A DNA stretch of 21,231 bases from Methanosarcinaceae archaeon UBA470 (GTDB lineage: Archaea > Halobacteriota > Methanosarcinia > Methanosarcinales > Methanosarcinaceae): the NCBI GenBank assembly GCA_002508425.1, contig DAKU01000181.1, positions 1-21,231 on the forward strand, read 5' to 3'. The notes under the pieces were generated by a model. The model was not told where the DNA came from, did not search any database, and saw only the letters and a list, made by a program, of their open reading frames with translations. Every line of letters begins with the position of its first letter. Position 1 is the stretch's first letter. Of the stretch, positions 6,966 through 15,533 are shown piece by piece. A program made the position numbers and the translations under genes.

Positions 6966-9677
6966 TTAGAAATCAAAGAGAGATCGCTGCGAACCATTGC
7001 TTGGTCCTGCCCCTTCGGAATCCAGTTTACGTGGAACTGATCTCTGCATCTTTTTTTCCGGCGATCCATGAGTAAAGTCTGACAGACCTGTTTGTTTTGA
7101 ATCATAATCAAGGTTTGCAAGGTCTACGCCAAATACCCCTAGAATCCTCTCAACAGGTGGGAGAATCTGTTTCTTTACATAGTAGTCCACATCAAGAGAT
7201 ACATTGTGCTCGCGGACATACTCCGGATCTTCCGCGCGGTTCACAAAGAGATCTTTACCTGCAGTGATGACAAAAGGTATGCGCTCACCTACAGGGGGAA
7301 GAGAACCTGTTCTTTGTTCCATTTTTTCAGCGACCGTAATATGGGGTTGCTTGTTTTTGTAGTGCTCCCGTCTCTTGGAGTACATGCGAGTCATAGTAAG
7401 ATCATCTATGATATCCTTATCCTTTGTGACATCGAGGTTGCGGATGGAATCAACTACTTTCCGTACATGCCTTACAGCTGCTTCCACTTCTCCTTCCTTA
7501 AGCACAAGTTCAAGCACTCTGTTCAAGGTCTTGGATGTCAGCTCACACCAGTCCCTGCGTACGGTCTCCATGCCTTTTACTTTTATACCATCTTTCCAGC
7601 CATCGGCAGAGCGCTCAAATACCCAGATAGCATACCTTTTCTTTGCTATGAAAAGGGCGCGTTTTGCTATGGATTCAAACTCAAGTTCCATGGGGTCAGG
7701 CAGAGAAGCTGAAACTATGCCTGAGATCTTCTTACCTACAAGTTCTGCATCTTCAAGGGAGATCTCACTTTTTGATGTACACTGTACAAAGACACTGTCG
7801 GTATCACCATATACCACTGAAAGAGAAATAGCCTTGCTCTGTGAAATAGAGGAAGTCTCACTTTCAAGATGAGAATTACCATCTTCAAGGTAGATGGTAT
7901 GGATAGTATTCTCTATAAGTGAACGTGTGGTGATAATATTCTCCCTACCAAAACTTGTCACAGCGTTTGCAAGAGTAAGAGTGTATAGGCGCGCACGTGT
8001 ATAACCTGCATAGCCGTAAAAGCTGTTCAGCAATATTTTCATTGCAAGCTGTGTAGCATCGAGAGCCCTATACTCGTCTTCATTAGACACACATTTCATG
8101 CGTTTCTTGGTTTCGGTCCTTCGGTTGAGAAGATTTTCCAAGATAGTGGGCATGATACCTTTTGAAATATCTGCTGTTACGAACTTACCACCTGATGGTG
8201 GTGTAATCGTCTTGCCTTCTTCAGGAACATCTTTCTCGACGACAGTTGTGTAGCAGAGATTATGAGCCATCATTATAGTAGGATATAGGGACTTGTAATC
8301 GAGTATAACTACATTTTCAAGAAGTCCTTTTTTAGGCTCCAGCACTTCACCTCCTTTCAAACCCTCACTGTTCTTGTTCCTGGAATACACAAGATCATCA
8401 TTTGGTTTAGGAGGTATCACCCGATCCCTACTGCGACATTCACGCAACAGGAGGTTCTCCACCATGGAGGTCTGGCCGCCGTCAATAACCTCCTGTAGAA
8501 GGGAACCGCTTACCCTGGAGATAGCTATGTACCTATCAAGCAACTGGAGTTTCATGACCAGTTCCATAGCAAGCTCGGAATCGCGCCTTGCGTAATCTAT
8601 GAACTTTAGTAATTTTTCTCCGTTATCATTCCAGTATTCCTCCATTTCAGAGGGTGCCACATCAAGCTTTTCCCGGTCCAAAAGCTCTTTGGCTACATTA
8701 CGCAGCGTATATCTCTTCAGACTAAACTGGCTGCGTATGAGAGGAAGAACATCCACCACAACCCTTCCGGCCAGGGAGATGAGAGTCATTGTTCCGATCT
8801 TCCGGTAGCTCATTGGCCGCCCGTCGCGTCCTGAACCCGAATCAATTATAGTACCTGAGTCAGAGATGATCTTGACCCTGTCACTTATATAAGGAATATC
8901 GAAATCGTTGATGTTGTAGCCCAGTAATATATCCGGATCATATTCCCTGAGTATCTCAAAGAACCGCTTGAACATGGATTCTTCGTTTTTAAGTGACTCG
9001 ACATCTGGACCTGCATTTGAAACCTGTTTTGCCACAAGTACAATGGTGTTGTGACCGTTGTAGGCAGGAGCAAAGGTGAGGCTTATCATGATCACCGGAG
9101 ATTCGTCCGGGGAAGGCATGGAGCCACCTATGGGCAGGCATTCGATATCAAAGGACAGGAACTTGAGGGGTGCATTTGGGAGCTTCTCAACTTCAGCAGG
9201 TTGCAGGTCTAAGCATACGGCATCAGAGTACATTTTCCCGGTGGGAATGCATTCCTTGGAGGGGGAAACTGAGACCCAGCCCATGCCATGCAGTCCCCTG
9301 TCTATCAAAAAACGGTTTCTGAACAGTATATCTGTCTCATACACCTCTTTTACTCCGGGGATCTGCAGTATGTCATCACGGATCTCAGGAACGTGCCTTG
9401 GCTCATAGGTAGTGACCTGAATCATAGGTTTTTTGGACTTCTGATACCCCACTGGCTCGAAACGCTGAACTATATCTACACTCTTGACCACATCAAAACG
9501 TTCCTTTATGAGCTTGCAGATCAGGTCAAGCTCACCAGAAGCATTCACATAAAAATATGGCTCAAATCCCGGCACATAGCAGCAGACACTCTTGCCGTCC
9601 TCATCCCTGCCAAAGAGACGCACAACAGGACTAGTACCTTCGGTTACATAGTCTGCATCCAGGAGTTGAAAGTTCAT
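6966..9677 (-). CDS. polB: Family B replicative DNA polymerase with 3'-5' exonuclease and C-terminal PIP box
   Basis: Replicative/repair DNA polymerase of 903 residues. The N-terminal domain (about 1-170) resembles the archaeal template-uracil-sensing domain. The exonuclease motifs are intact: Exo I FDIEC (176-180), Exo II YNINDFD (254-260), Exo III YARRDSEL (362-369). The polymerase motifs are also intact: motif A DYKSLYPTIM (460-469), motif B KILLNSFYGYAG (547-558), motif C YGDTDSVF (623-630). It is longer than the roughly 780 residues of Thermococcales enzymes because of linker insertions (for example about 595-620 between motifs B and C) and a polar tail (865-896). The tail ends in QRSLFDF (897-903), a PCNA-interacting motif. 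A TATA element about 28 bases before the ATG implies a very short leader. No sign of damage. Confidence 0.97.
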   Translation of the reverse strand: MNFQLLDADYVTEGTSPVVRLFGRDEDGKSVCCYVPGFEPYFYVNASGELDLICKLIKERFDVVKSVDIVQRFEPVGYQKSKKPMIQVTTYEPRHVPEIRDDILQIPGVKEVYETDILFRNRFLIDRGLHGMGWVSVSPSKECIPTGKMYSDAVCLDLQPAEVEKLPNAPLKFLSFDIECLPIGGSMPSPDESPVIMISLTFAPAYNGHNTIVLVAKQVSNAGPDVESLKNEESMFKRFFEILREYDPDILLGYNINDFDIPYISDRVKIISDSGTIIDSGSGRDGRPMSYRKIGTMTLISLAGRVVVDVLPLIRSQFSLKRYTLRNVAKELLDREKLDVAPSEMEEYWNDNGEKLLKFIDYARRDSELAMELVMKLQLLDRYIAISRVSGSLLQEVIDGGQTSMVENLLLRECRSRDRVIPPKPNDDLVYSRNKNSEGLKGGEVLEPKKGLLENVVILDYKSLYPTIMMAHNLCYTTVVEKDVPEEGKTITPPSGGKFVTADISKGIMPTILENLLNRRTETKKRMKCVSNEDEYRALDATQLAMKILLNSFYGYAGYTRARLYTLTLANAVTSFGRENIITTRSLIENTIHTIYLEDGNSHLESETSSISQSKAISLSVVYGDTDSVFVQCTSKSEISLEDAELVGKKISGIVSASLPDPMELEFESIAKRALFIAKKRYAIWVFERSADGWKDGIKVKGMETVRRDWCELTSKTLNRVLELVLKEGEVEAAVRHVRKVVDSIRNLDVTKDKDIIDDLTMTRMYSKRREHYKNKQPHITVAEKMEQRTGSLPPVGERIPFVITAGKDLFVNRAEDPEYVREHNVSLDVDYYVKKQILPPVERILGVFGVDLANLDYDSKQTGLSDFTHGSPEKKMQRSVPRKLDSEGAGPSNGSQRSLFDF

Positions 9678-9994
9678 GAGGTTATGTACCTACTGAGAGC
9701 ATATATGTTTTGCGCGATGGAGAAAGAAAGAAGGATTGAGGTAAAGAGTTGACAATTAGATATGTTTTGTGTATTACAATGTTTGCGGAATACAAAAGTA
9801 GTTGAAGAAGAAGATATTATTTAAGATGCAATCGACGAGAATTACCACCTCAATTATGCATATCCTATATACTAACAATTAAAGATAGTCGATCTAAAAA
9901 TTAATTGGTTTGTATGAAATCTACCAACAGAGGGCAGACTAAACGCTATTGATGTTGATAACTAAAAACCGAGGTCTGTCTTAGGAAAGATCTC
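9678..9994. other. AT-rich spacer between polB and the GHKL-nuclease gene
   Basis: 317 bases with no convincing gene. It holds the polB promoter at its left end and the short 3' flank of the GHKL-nuclease gene at its right end. The longest plus-strand open stretch starting with ATG is about 20 codons, without a ribosome site. I see no tRNA fragment, transposon end or long repeat. The composition is more AT-rich than polB and similar to the neighbouring GHKL-nuclease gene. Confidence 0.5.
9700..9710 (-). promoter_or_regulatory. TATA-like element of polB
   Basis: AACATATATG on the minus strand is centred about 28 bases before the polB ATG, giving a start site within a few bases of the start codon. 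AGGT lies about 11 bases before the ATG as a possible weak ribosome site. Confidence 0.4.
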
Positions 9995-12022
9995 TCACTT
10001 TACCATAGCACTATTTTTTGCGAACTCAACAGCTTCATTAGGTGATTCCAAATTTTCAACCAACATGCACTTTTCTATTTCCAATTTATCTTGTAAAAAC
10101 TGATGTCGCAAATTACAGTCAATTAAGACATCGCTCCATTTGCGAACAAATATGTTATATTGATCATTACTATGGACTAGTCCAGATACCCCTTTTCTTT
10201 GATTGCTCAGAATTTCACCTTCTATATAACCAGATGAATCGAATTTATTTCCTATCAGAAAAAAATCCCATGAATAAGTATCTGCATTAAATCTATCGAT
10301 ATCCATAATTGTTCTCATGTACCTTTTTACTTGCGATAAATGAGCTTCATTTAGAGATTTAGAGGGATGTTTGAGCTCAATAATAAGGTTGTGTATAGAA
10401 TCATGATTTTTTTCTTGACGACAAATAAATATGTCAACTTGCTTGTATTTATCAGGGTGATTGATATAAACGTCACTATCGTCTTCATAAAGGATTTTTG
10501 TATAGTTTTTGAGGGCTTTTTCGAAATTATCTTCTGCTGCAGCAACTAGACTATATTTCTCTCCAAATATCCATGTGTGATCCTCTATGACTTTTTGTAA
10601 ATGGTCTACTTCATTAGCCTTTAAATCATGATTAAACAATATTTCTTCTAGAAGTTTTAAAACTTTAAATCGATCCTTGATGAGATTCATTGTTTTAATA
10701 ATTTTGGACATATTTGTGACTTTTAAAATGTCACTTAATTCCTTTCTTTCATCAAAGTCTAATTTGACAATCTGATCAATGATAACTAGCATCCTTTCTC
10801 TTTCTTGTGAGTTCAAAACTAAATTCAATAATCCAATTAATATTTGCTTCTGCTCTTTTTTCAGATTATGGAAAAGAGTTGGCTGCGTTGTGTACAGTTC
10901 TTGCACTACATCTTCTAAGTCCTCAATTTGAATTAATTCAAAATCATCTTTATTTTTCTTGCTTATTATTCCTTCTTCTTCAAATTCTGCTATCATTTTT
11001 TTAGCATATTCTTTCAAAAAAGGTTTTCTTTTAGTTCTGAGGAAGCGAGTCAATTCTTTCATTAAAGATTTAAAGGCATCATCTGAACGGCATCCACCAT
11101 TCATATTTTTTTGAATTGAGCATTCACTGGAATCAAAGTTAAAATCTTCAAAATAATCGCTTGATACAAATAAACTATGATAAAAACGATCACCTTTATT
11201 GTTTAAAGTCGTGTACTCTTTGTATAGTTCATTGTTAGTAGAGTCAAGATAATAAAATTTTGAGTACTCATTTTCTAGAAAGTGTGCCCATTGAACATAC
11301 CTTACCTTAAAAGTCGAATTCGAAGATTCGTGCATAATTTCGAAATGCTCTTTATCTTCAATTAATGAAGAATAGTCCAGTTCTACATCATTTAAGAATA
11401 ATTTTACATCTAATTTGTTTAATTCTAAATACCAACAGAACTCTTTTGTTAGATAATCGACCATTTCTGATTCTGCAGATTTAGCAGAATGACCACTTTT
11501 TGTTTTTCGTTTAAGCCTCTTAAAGTTCATAAATTCAACAACAGTACCTACTGGCTCATTTACAATCTCAGGTGTTGATTCTAATCCACTAAAAAACTCT
11601 AAGCGATTTGCTGATATTTCAATATCGTATCTAAAAATTAAGTTACCATCATTATAGACTGTATGCCATATTGCATTGTTTGCAAACGTAAAGAAAGTGA
11701 ATCTTCCAACACCATTCTTCCCATGATATGTTGAAGTATGCCTAGCATTCATGGACCCTCCTGATTTCTCTGACACAAAAATGGGCTTAAATTTGGAGGA
11801 AAGCTCATTATGATTAATTCCATAACCATTATCCTTAATGATAAGTTTTTTAAGTATGCCACTTGGAGAAAAATCATAAATCAAATCAACTCTTGTAGCT
11901 TCTGCATCAAAACTGTTCCATATATACTGTGCAATTGATTTGTAAAAATGATTCTCATTGAATTTTAGACGTTTCAACGTCGAAATAATTCCAGGAGTTG
12001 TGATTTTTACTTCTGTAAGCAT
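9995..12022 (-). CDS. GHKL ATPase (MutL/Hsp90/MORC-like) fused to a Shedu-like PD-(D/E)XK nuclease; putative defence protein
   Basis: A 675-residue soluble protein. The N-terminal part is a GHKL ATP-binding module: N-box QYIWNSFDA (32-40, with N36 and D39), G1 box DNGYGI (64-69), and glycine-rich lid GKNGVG (101-106). The position four before N36, where MutL and Hsp90 have the catalytic glutamate, is Q32. A middle region (about 170-480) has polar, helical stretches. The C-terminal 170 residues fit a PD-(D/E)XK nuclease resembling Shedu (DUF4263-like): IEDHTWIFG (479-487), then QVDIF with D530, then IELKHP with E549 and K551, and LSQVKRY (562-568) on the next helix. Prokaryotic MORC-like GHKL ATPases are known in restriction systems, and Shedu is an antiphage nuclease, so defence is the inferred role. 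It is AT-rich with AT-biased codons, unlike flanking polB and the cation ATPase, suggesting transfer. No partner gene is adjacent. Confidence 0.75.
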   Translation of the reverse strand: MLTEVKITTPGIISTLKRLKFNENHFYKSIAQYIWNSFDAEATRVDLIYDFSPSGILKKLIIKDNGYGINHNELSSKFKPIFVSEKSGGSMNARHTSTYHGKNGVGRFTFFTFANNAIWHTVYNDGNLIFRYDIEISANRLEFFSGLESTPEIVNEPVGTVVEFMNFKRLKRKTKSGHSAKSAESEMVDYLTKEFCWYLELNKLDVKLFLNDVELDYSSLIEDKEHFEIMHESSNSTFKVRYVQWAHFLENEYSKFYYLDSTNNELYKEYTTLNNKGDRFYHSLFVSSDYFEDFNFDSSECSIQKNMNGGCRSDDAFKSLMKELTRFLRTKRKPFLKEYAKKMIAEFEEEGIISKKNKDDFELIQIEDLEDVVQELYTTQPTLFHNLKKEQKQILIGLLNLVLNSQERERMLVIIDQIVKLDFDERKELSDILKVTNMSKIIKTMNLIKDRFKVLKLLEEILFNHDLKANEVDHLQKVIEDHTWIFGEKYSLVAAAEDNFEKALKNYTKILYEDDSDVYINHPDKYKQVDIFICRQEKNHDSIHNLIIELKHPSKSLNEAHLSQVKRYMRTIMDIDRFNADTYSWDFFLIGNKFDSSGYIEGEILSNQRKGVSGLVHSNDQYNIFVRKWSDVLIDCNLRHQFLQDKLEIEKCMLVENLESPNEAVEFAKNSAMVK

Positions 12023-12163
12023 TCTTAAATTCCTATTACTTTGAATTCGTTAACTGCTAATAGAAAATGATACGCGTAGTATAAGTAAAATACTTTTCTA
12101 TTATACTCCAAACCATTTCCATTCAGCCATTAGACAAACAACCCCAACTCACAAACTTAAATC

Positions 12164-12651
12164 ATGGAGATGATCCCATAGAACCAATACAAAATGAAGA
12201 AACTGAAGTCCTGATAGTCGGAACTTATCCTTCTGAGATATCACGAAATTTGAGTCAGTACTACGGAAATCCTGCAAACCATTTCTGGAAATTGATGAGT
12301 GAGATACTTGGTGTCGATTTGAAGGAAATGGACTATGAAAACAGAATTGCGACTTTGCTGGAACATAAAATCGGACTGTGGGATACTCTGAAAGCTTGTA
12401 AGATAACCGGAAGTTCAGACAGCAGTATTCACAATGAAGAGTACAATGACTTTTCTCAGCTGATTCACATCAAAAGGATCATTTGCAATGGAAAAAAGGC
12501 ATCTGACTATATTCAACGTTGCAATGTGCCGGAAAATATTGATATTCTGAGGGTTCCGTCTTCAAGTCCTGCAAGAGCCATGAAATTTGCTGAGAAGTCA
12601 GAGGAATGGAAAAAAGCGATAAATGCAAATGCAGAGTTATGTAGCGACTGA
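12164..12651 (+). CDS. Family 6 uracil/hypoxanthine-DNA glycosylase-like protein, 5' end apparently frameshifted
   Basis: A base-excision repair glycosylase of the UDG superfamily, most like the methanogen hypoxanthine-DNA glycosylases. The signature pieces are in one frame: VLIVGTYPSE (12208-12237), QYYGNPANHFWKLM (from 12256), GLWDTLKACKITGSSDSSI, then the C-terminal motif VPSSSPAR and EKSEEWKKAI. In that frame there is no ATG, GTG or TTG before the TTG at 12250, which would delete the essential GTYPS strand; the open frame reaches back to 12085. An ATG at 12164 in another frame reads MEMIP and then meets TAG at 12179. One extra base in the CCC at 12175-12177 would join it to the glycosylase frame as MEMIPIEPIQNEETEVLIVG, about the expected N-terminus. 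So this is a recent frameshift, a sequencing error, or a gene with an unusual start. The part certainly open from a usable start is 12250-12651. Divergent from the GHKL-nuclease gene. Confidence 0.7.
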
Positions 12652-12719
12652 TTGTCCAGCCAGAAACATTCATTACTTTTCCCTCTCGCTTCATCCCAAA
12701 AGATTCCTGACCTTTATTC

Positions 12720-15383
12720 TCACTTTTTTGTACTACTAATCCGCTTTCTATGAATCGCTTTTTCCGCTTCGATAACAAAGAATACACTACTGGATACCAA
12801 TACTATAAGCAGCCAGTCAGTCACACCCAACGGAGCCGTATTAAGGACATTGTTCATGAAGGGATGGTAGGTGATCAACATTTGCAGAAGAATGACCAGA
12901 ATTACCCCGCCTGACATCACCCAATTGGAAAACAGGCGCCCTGCTACGCTCTCATAGATAGACTTAGAGCTGAAAAGATAGAATATCTCAAAGAAAACAA
13001 TGGTATTCATTGCTATGGTCTGTGCTGTAGTGATATTCTTCCCATTGGCGTTTATTTCGAGGAAGAAGAGCAGAAAAGTAGCTGTCACCATGAGCAAGGC
13101 CACTGTCACGATCCTGCGTTTGATTATTGGTAACAGAAGAGGTTCATCACGAGGGCGCGGATGCCTATTCAGAAGATGCGGCTCCTTCGGCTCGAACACA
13201 ATGGGAACTCCCAGCCCGATAGCAGTTACAGTATTAATCCACAGGATATGAATAGCAAGAAGTGGAGGATTCACGATTCCCAGCAAGACAGCAGCCATTA
13301 TTGCAAGACCTTCGGCTGCATTTGTGGGCAGTGTCCATAAAATGACCTTCTGGATCTTGCTATAAACATCCCTGCCTTCCTCAATGGCATTCACAATAGA
13401 AGCAAAATTGTCGTCCGCAAGTACCATATCAGAGGCTTCCTTGGCGACTTCAGTACCTGACCTGCCCATAGCAACCCCTATGTCAGCTCTTTTCAGTGCC
13501 GGTGCATCGTTGATACCGTCTCCTGTGACCGCAACCACTTCCCCCTGTTCCTGTAACAAGCGCACGATACGAGATTTATCTTCAGGGGATGTACGTGCAA
13601 AGACAGAGACAGTCCCCAGTTTCTTTGAGAGGTGCTCGTCAGACATGCTGTCCAGGTCCGATCCTGACAAAGCTCCGCTGGTAGTTATCCCAAGCTGATC
13701 GGCAATACTGGTAGCTGTGATGATATGATCACCTGTTATCATAATTACCCGGATGCCAGCAGTTTTGCATTTCCTGATGGCTTCCTTGGCCTCCTCCCTC
13801 GGGGGGTCCATCATACCCTGCAAACCGAGGAACGTCAGCTCCCGCACATCCTCCGAAGACAGCTCTTTTTTAGAGCTGTCCACATACCTGTATGCCATGG
13901 CTATAACCCGAAGGCCTCTGGACGCCATCCGGTCCGCAGCCCCCAGTATTTCGCCTGCTTCCAATTCTACTTCTTCCTGTCCATTATACTGGGAACGACA
14001 CATATTGACGATCTTTTCGGGGGAGCCTTTGACATATATCACACCAGATCCACTTTCATCTTCATGGAGCGTGGCCATGAAACGCTTTTCTGATTCAAAT
14101 GGTATGGAATCTAGACGAGGCAGATGAAAATGTGAAAGCTTCAAGGCTGATACAAGCAATGCACCTTCGGTAGGGTCTCCTTCTATACTCCCTCCTTCCC
14201 TGAGATACGCATTATTGCAAAGAGCACCTGCTTTGAGGGTACTCGCAAGAGAAGGATAGCTAGAAGCATCTATCTGTTCGTTATTCCGGAAAAATGCACC
14301 TTCTATGGAATAACCGTCTCCTATGACTTCAAACAAACCTTCCGGAGTATAGATCGAAGTTACAGTCATCTGGTTTAAGGTCAGGGTGCCTGTTTTGTCA
14401 GAACAGATCACAGTCGCAGAACCAAGGGTTTCCACGGAAGGGAGATTGCGCACGATAGCGTTCTTTGAAGCCATCGTCTTGACACCGATAGCTAGGGAAA
14501 TTGTGATAAGGGCAGGTAATCCTTCGGGAATTGCAGCTACTGCCAGGCTTACAGCAGCCAGGAATATTTCCAGGTTAGCAAAACCCTGCAACCTTCCCAC
14601 AATATAGGTAAAGACCGACACAAAGAGAATTACTATGAAGAGAACTTTCCCAAGGCGGTTTATGGTTCGGACCAGAGGGGTTGAGAAATTTCCTGATTCC
14701 TGGATCAGCTCCGAGATCTTTCCAATCTCAGTTCTCGCACCCGTAGCTATGACCACACCCATACCATCACCCTGAGTAATGAGAGTAGCAGCAAAGGCTA
14801 CGTTCCTCTGGTCTGCAATGGGGACATCTTCAGCATCAATGGGAGTGATTATTTTTTCAACAGCTGTCGATTCACCCGTAAGAGCCGATTCATCGATACG
14901 TAGGTTCTTGGCATGGAACAAACGCACATCTGCCGGCACCCTGGCCCCTGCTTCGAAAAGTACTACATCCCCTGCCACCAACTCCCTACTTGGTATAATC
15001 TGTCGCTGGCCGTCCCTTAAAACAGTAGCCTCGGCGATCATCATTCTGGAAAGAGATTCCAGGGCGTGCTCAGCTTTGCGTTCCTGCACAAAACCTATGA
15101 TAGCATTTGCAAATACCACACCTGTGATTACGGCCGCGTCCGCATATTCATCAAGGAAGAAAGTTACCACTGCAGCTGCGATCAAAACGTATATTAGAGG
15201 ACTGGCAAACTGTTTTGCAAAAAGATAGACAAGACCATGCTTCTTTTTAGTTTCCACCTCATTGTAGCCATACCTAGACAAACGCAAAGCTGCTTCATCC
15301 AAGCTGAGTCCTTCCTTCCCACTTTCCAGAAGATCAAAAGTTTCCTCGATAGTAGCACGAAACCAGCTTATTTCCCCACTCAT
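12720..15383 (-). CDS. P2-type cation-transporting ATPase
   Basis: An 887-residue membrane pump that couples ATP hydrolysis to cation transport. Domains in order: N-terminal cation-ATPase domain (about 1-75), actuator domain with TGES (169-172), membrane motif PEGLP (286-290, E287), phosphorylation site DKTGT with D329, nucleotide-binding domain with KGSPE, hinge TGDGINDAP (620-628), and about ten membrane helices. Helix 5 keeps N688 and E691. Helix 6 has LWINTVT then A721 where SERCA-type calcium pumps have the ligand aspartate, so a classical calcium pump is unlikely; sodium, potassium, proton or magnesium cannot be told apart here. No ribosome site precedes the ATG, and a TATA-like AATTTAAACT lies about 25 bases upstream, so the mRNA is probably leaderless. 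It stands alone, convergent with the glycosylase gene. Confidence 0.93.
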   Translation of the reverse strand: MSGEISWFRATIEETFDLLESGKEGLSLDEAALRLSRYGYNEVETKKKHGLVYLFAKQFASPLIYVLIAAAVVTFFLDEYADAAVITGVVFANAIIGFVQERKAEHALESLSRMMIAEATVLRDGQRQIIPSRELVAGDVVLFEAGARVPADVRLFHAKNLRIDESALTGESTAVEKIITPIDAEDVPIADQRNVAFAATLITQGDGMGVVIATGARTEIGKISELIQESGNFSTPLVRTINRLGKVLFIVILFVSVFTYIVGRLQGFANLEIFLAAVSLAVAAIPEGLPALITISLAIGVKTMASKNAIVRNLPSVETLGSATVICSDKTGTLTLNQMTVTSIYTPEGLFEVIGDGYSIEGAFFRNNEQIDASSYPSLASTLKAGALCNNAYLREGGSIEGDPTEGALLVSALKLSHFHLPRLDSIPFESEKRFMATLHEDESGSGVIYVKGSPEKIVNMCRSQYNGQEEVELEAGEILGAADRMASRGLRVIAMAYRYVDSSKKELSSEDVRELTFLGLQGMMDPPREEAKEAIRKCKTAGIRVIMITGDHIITATSIADQLGITTSGALSGSDLDSMSDEHLSKKLGTVSVFARTSPEDKSRIVRLLQEQGEVVAVTGDGINDAPALKRADIGVAMGRSGTEVAKEASDMVLADDNFASIVNAIEEGRDVYSKIQKVILWTLPTNAAEGLAIMAAVLLGIVNPPLLAIHILWINTVTAIGLGVPIVFEPKEPHLLNRHPRPRDEPLLLPIIKRRIVTVALLMVTATFLLFFLEINANGKNITTAQTIAMNTIVFFEIFYLFSSKSIYESVAGRLFSNWVMSGGVILVILLQMLITYHPFMNNVLNTAPLGVTDWLLIVLVSSSVFFVIEAEKAIHRKRISSTKK

Positions 15384-15403
15384 ATAAAGAAATAAAGCTT
15401 GTT

Positions 15404-15413
15404 AGTTTAAATT
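15404..15413 (-). promoter_or_regulatory. TATA-like element of the cation ATPase gene
   Basis: AATTTAAACT on the minus strand is centred about 25 bases before the ATG at 15383. With standard archaeal spacing, transcription would start at or beside the start codon, which fits the missing ribosome site. Confidence 0.4.
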
Positions 15414-15533
15414 GCTTTTCAGCTGGAAGAGTGATTTGACCTAACAGCATACTAAGAACAAAAAAGATACCTCATGTTATCAGCTAAAATGCCCACAAGA
15501 TACAATAACTGGACTAAATTAGTTAAAAATTAG

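Noticed and set aside
7206..7872. Plus-strand open frames opposite polB
   Set aside because: They are antisense to an intact, motif-complete DNA polymerase and show no features of their own.
9761..9823. Short plus-strand frame (about 20 codons) in the polB-GHKL spacer
   Set aside because: No ribosome site, no recognisable motif, and the length is expected by chance.
12179..12181. TAG after MEMIP as a pyrrolysine codon that rescues the glycosylase
   Set aside because: Reading through TAG stays in the wrong frame and soon meets TGA; it does not connect to the glycosylase frame.
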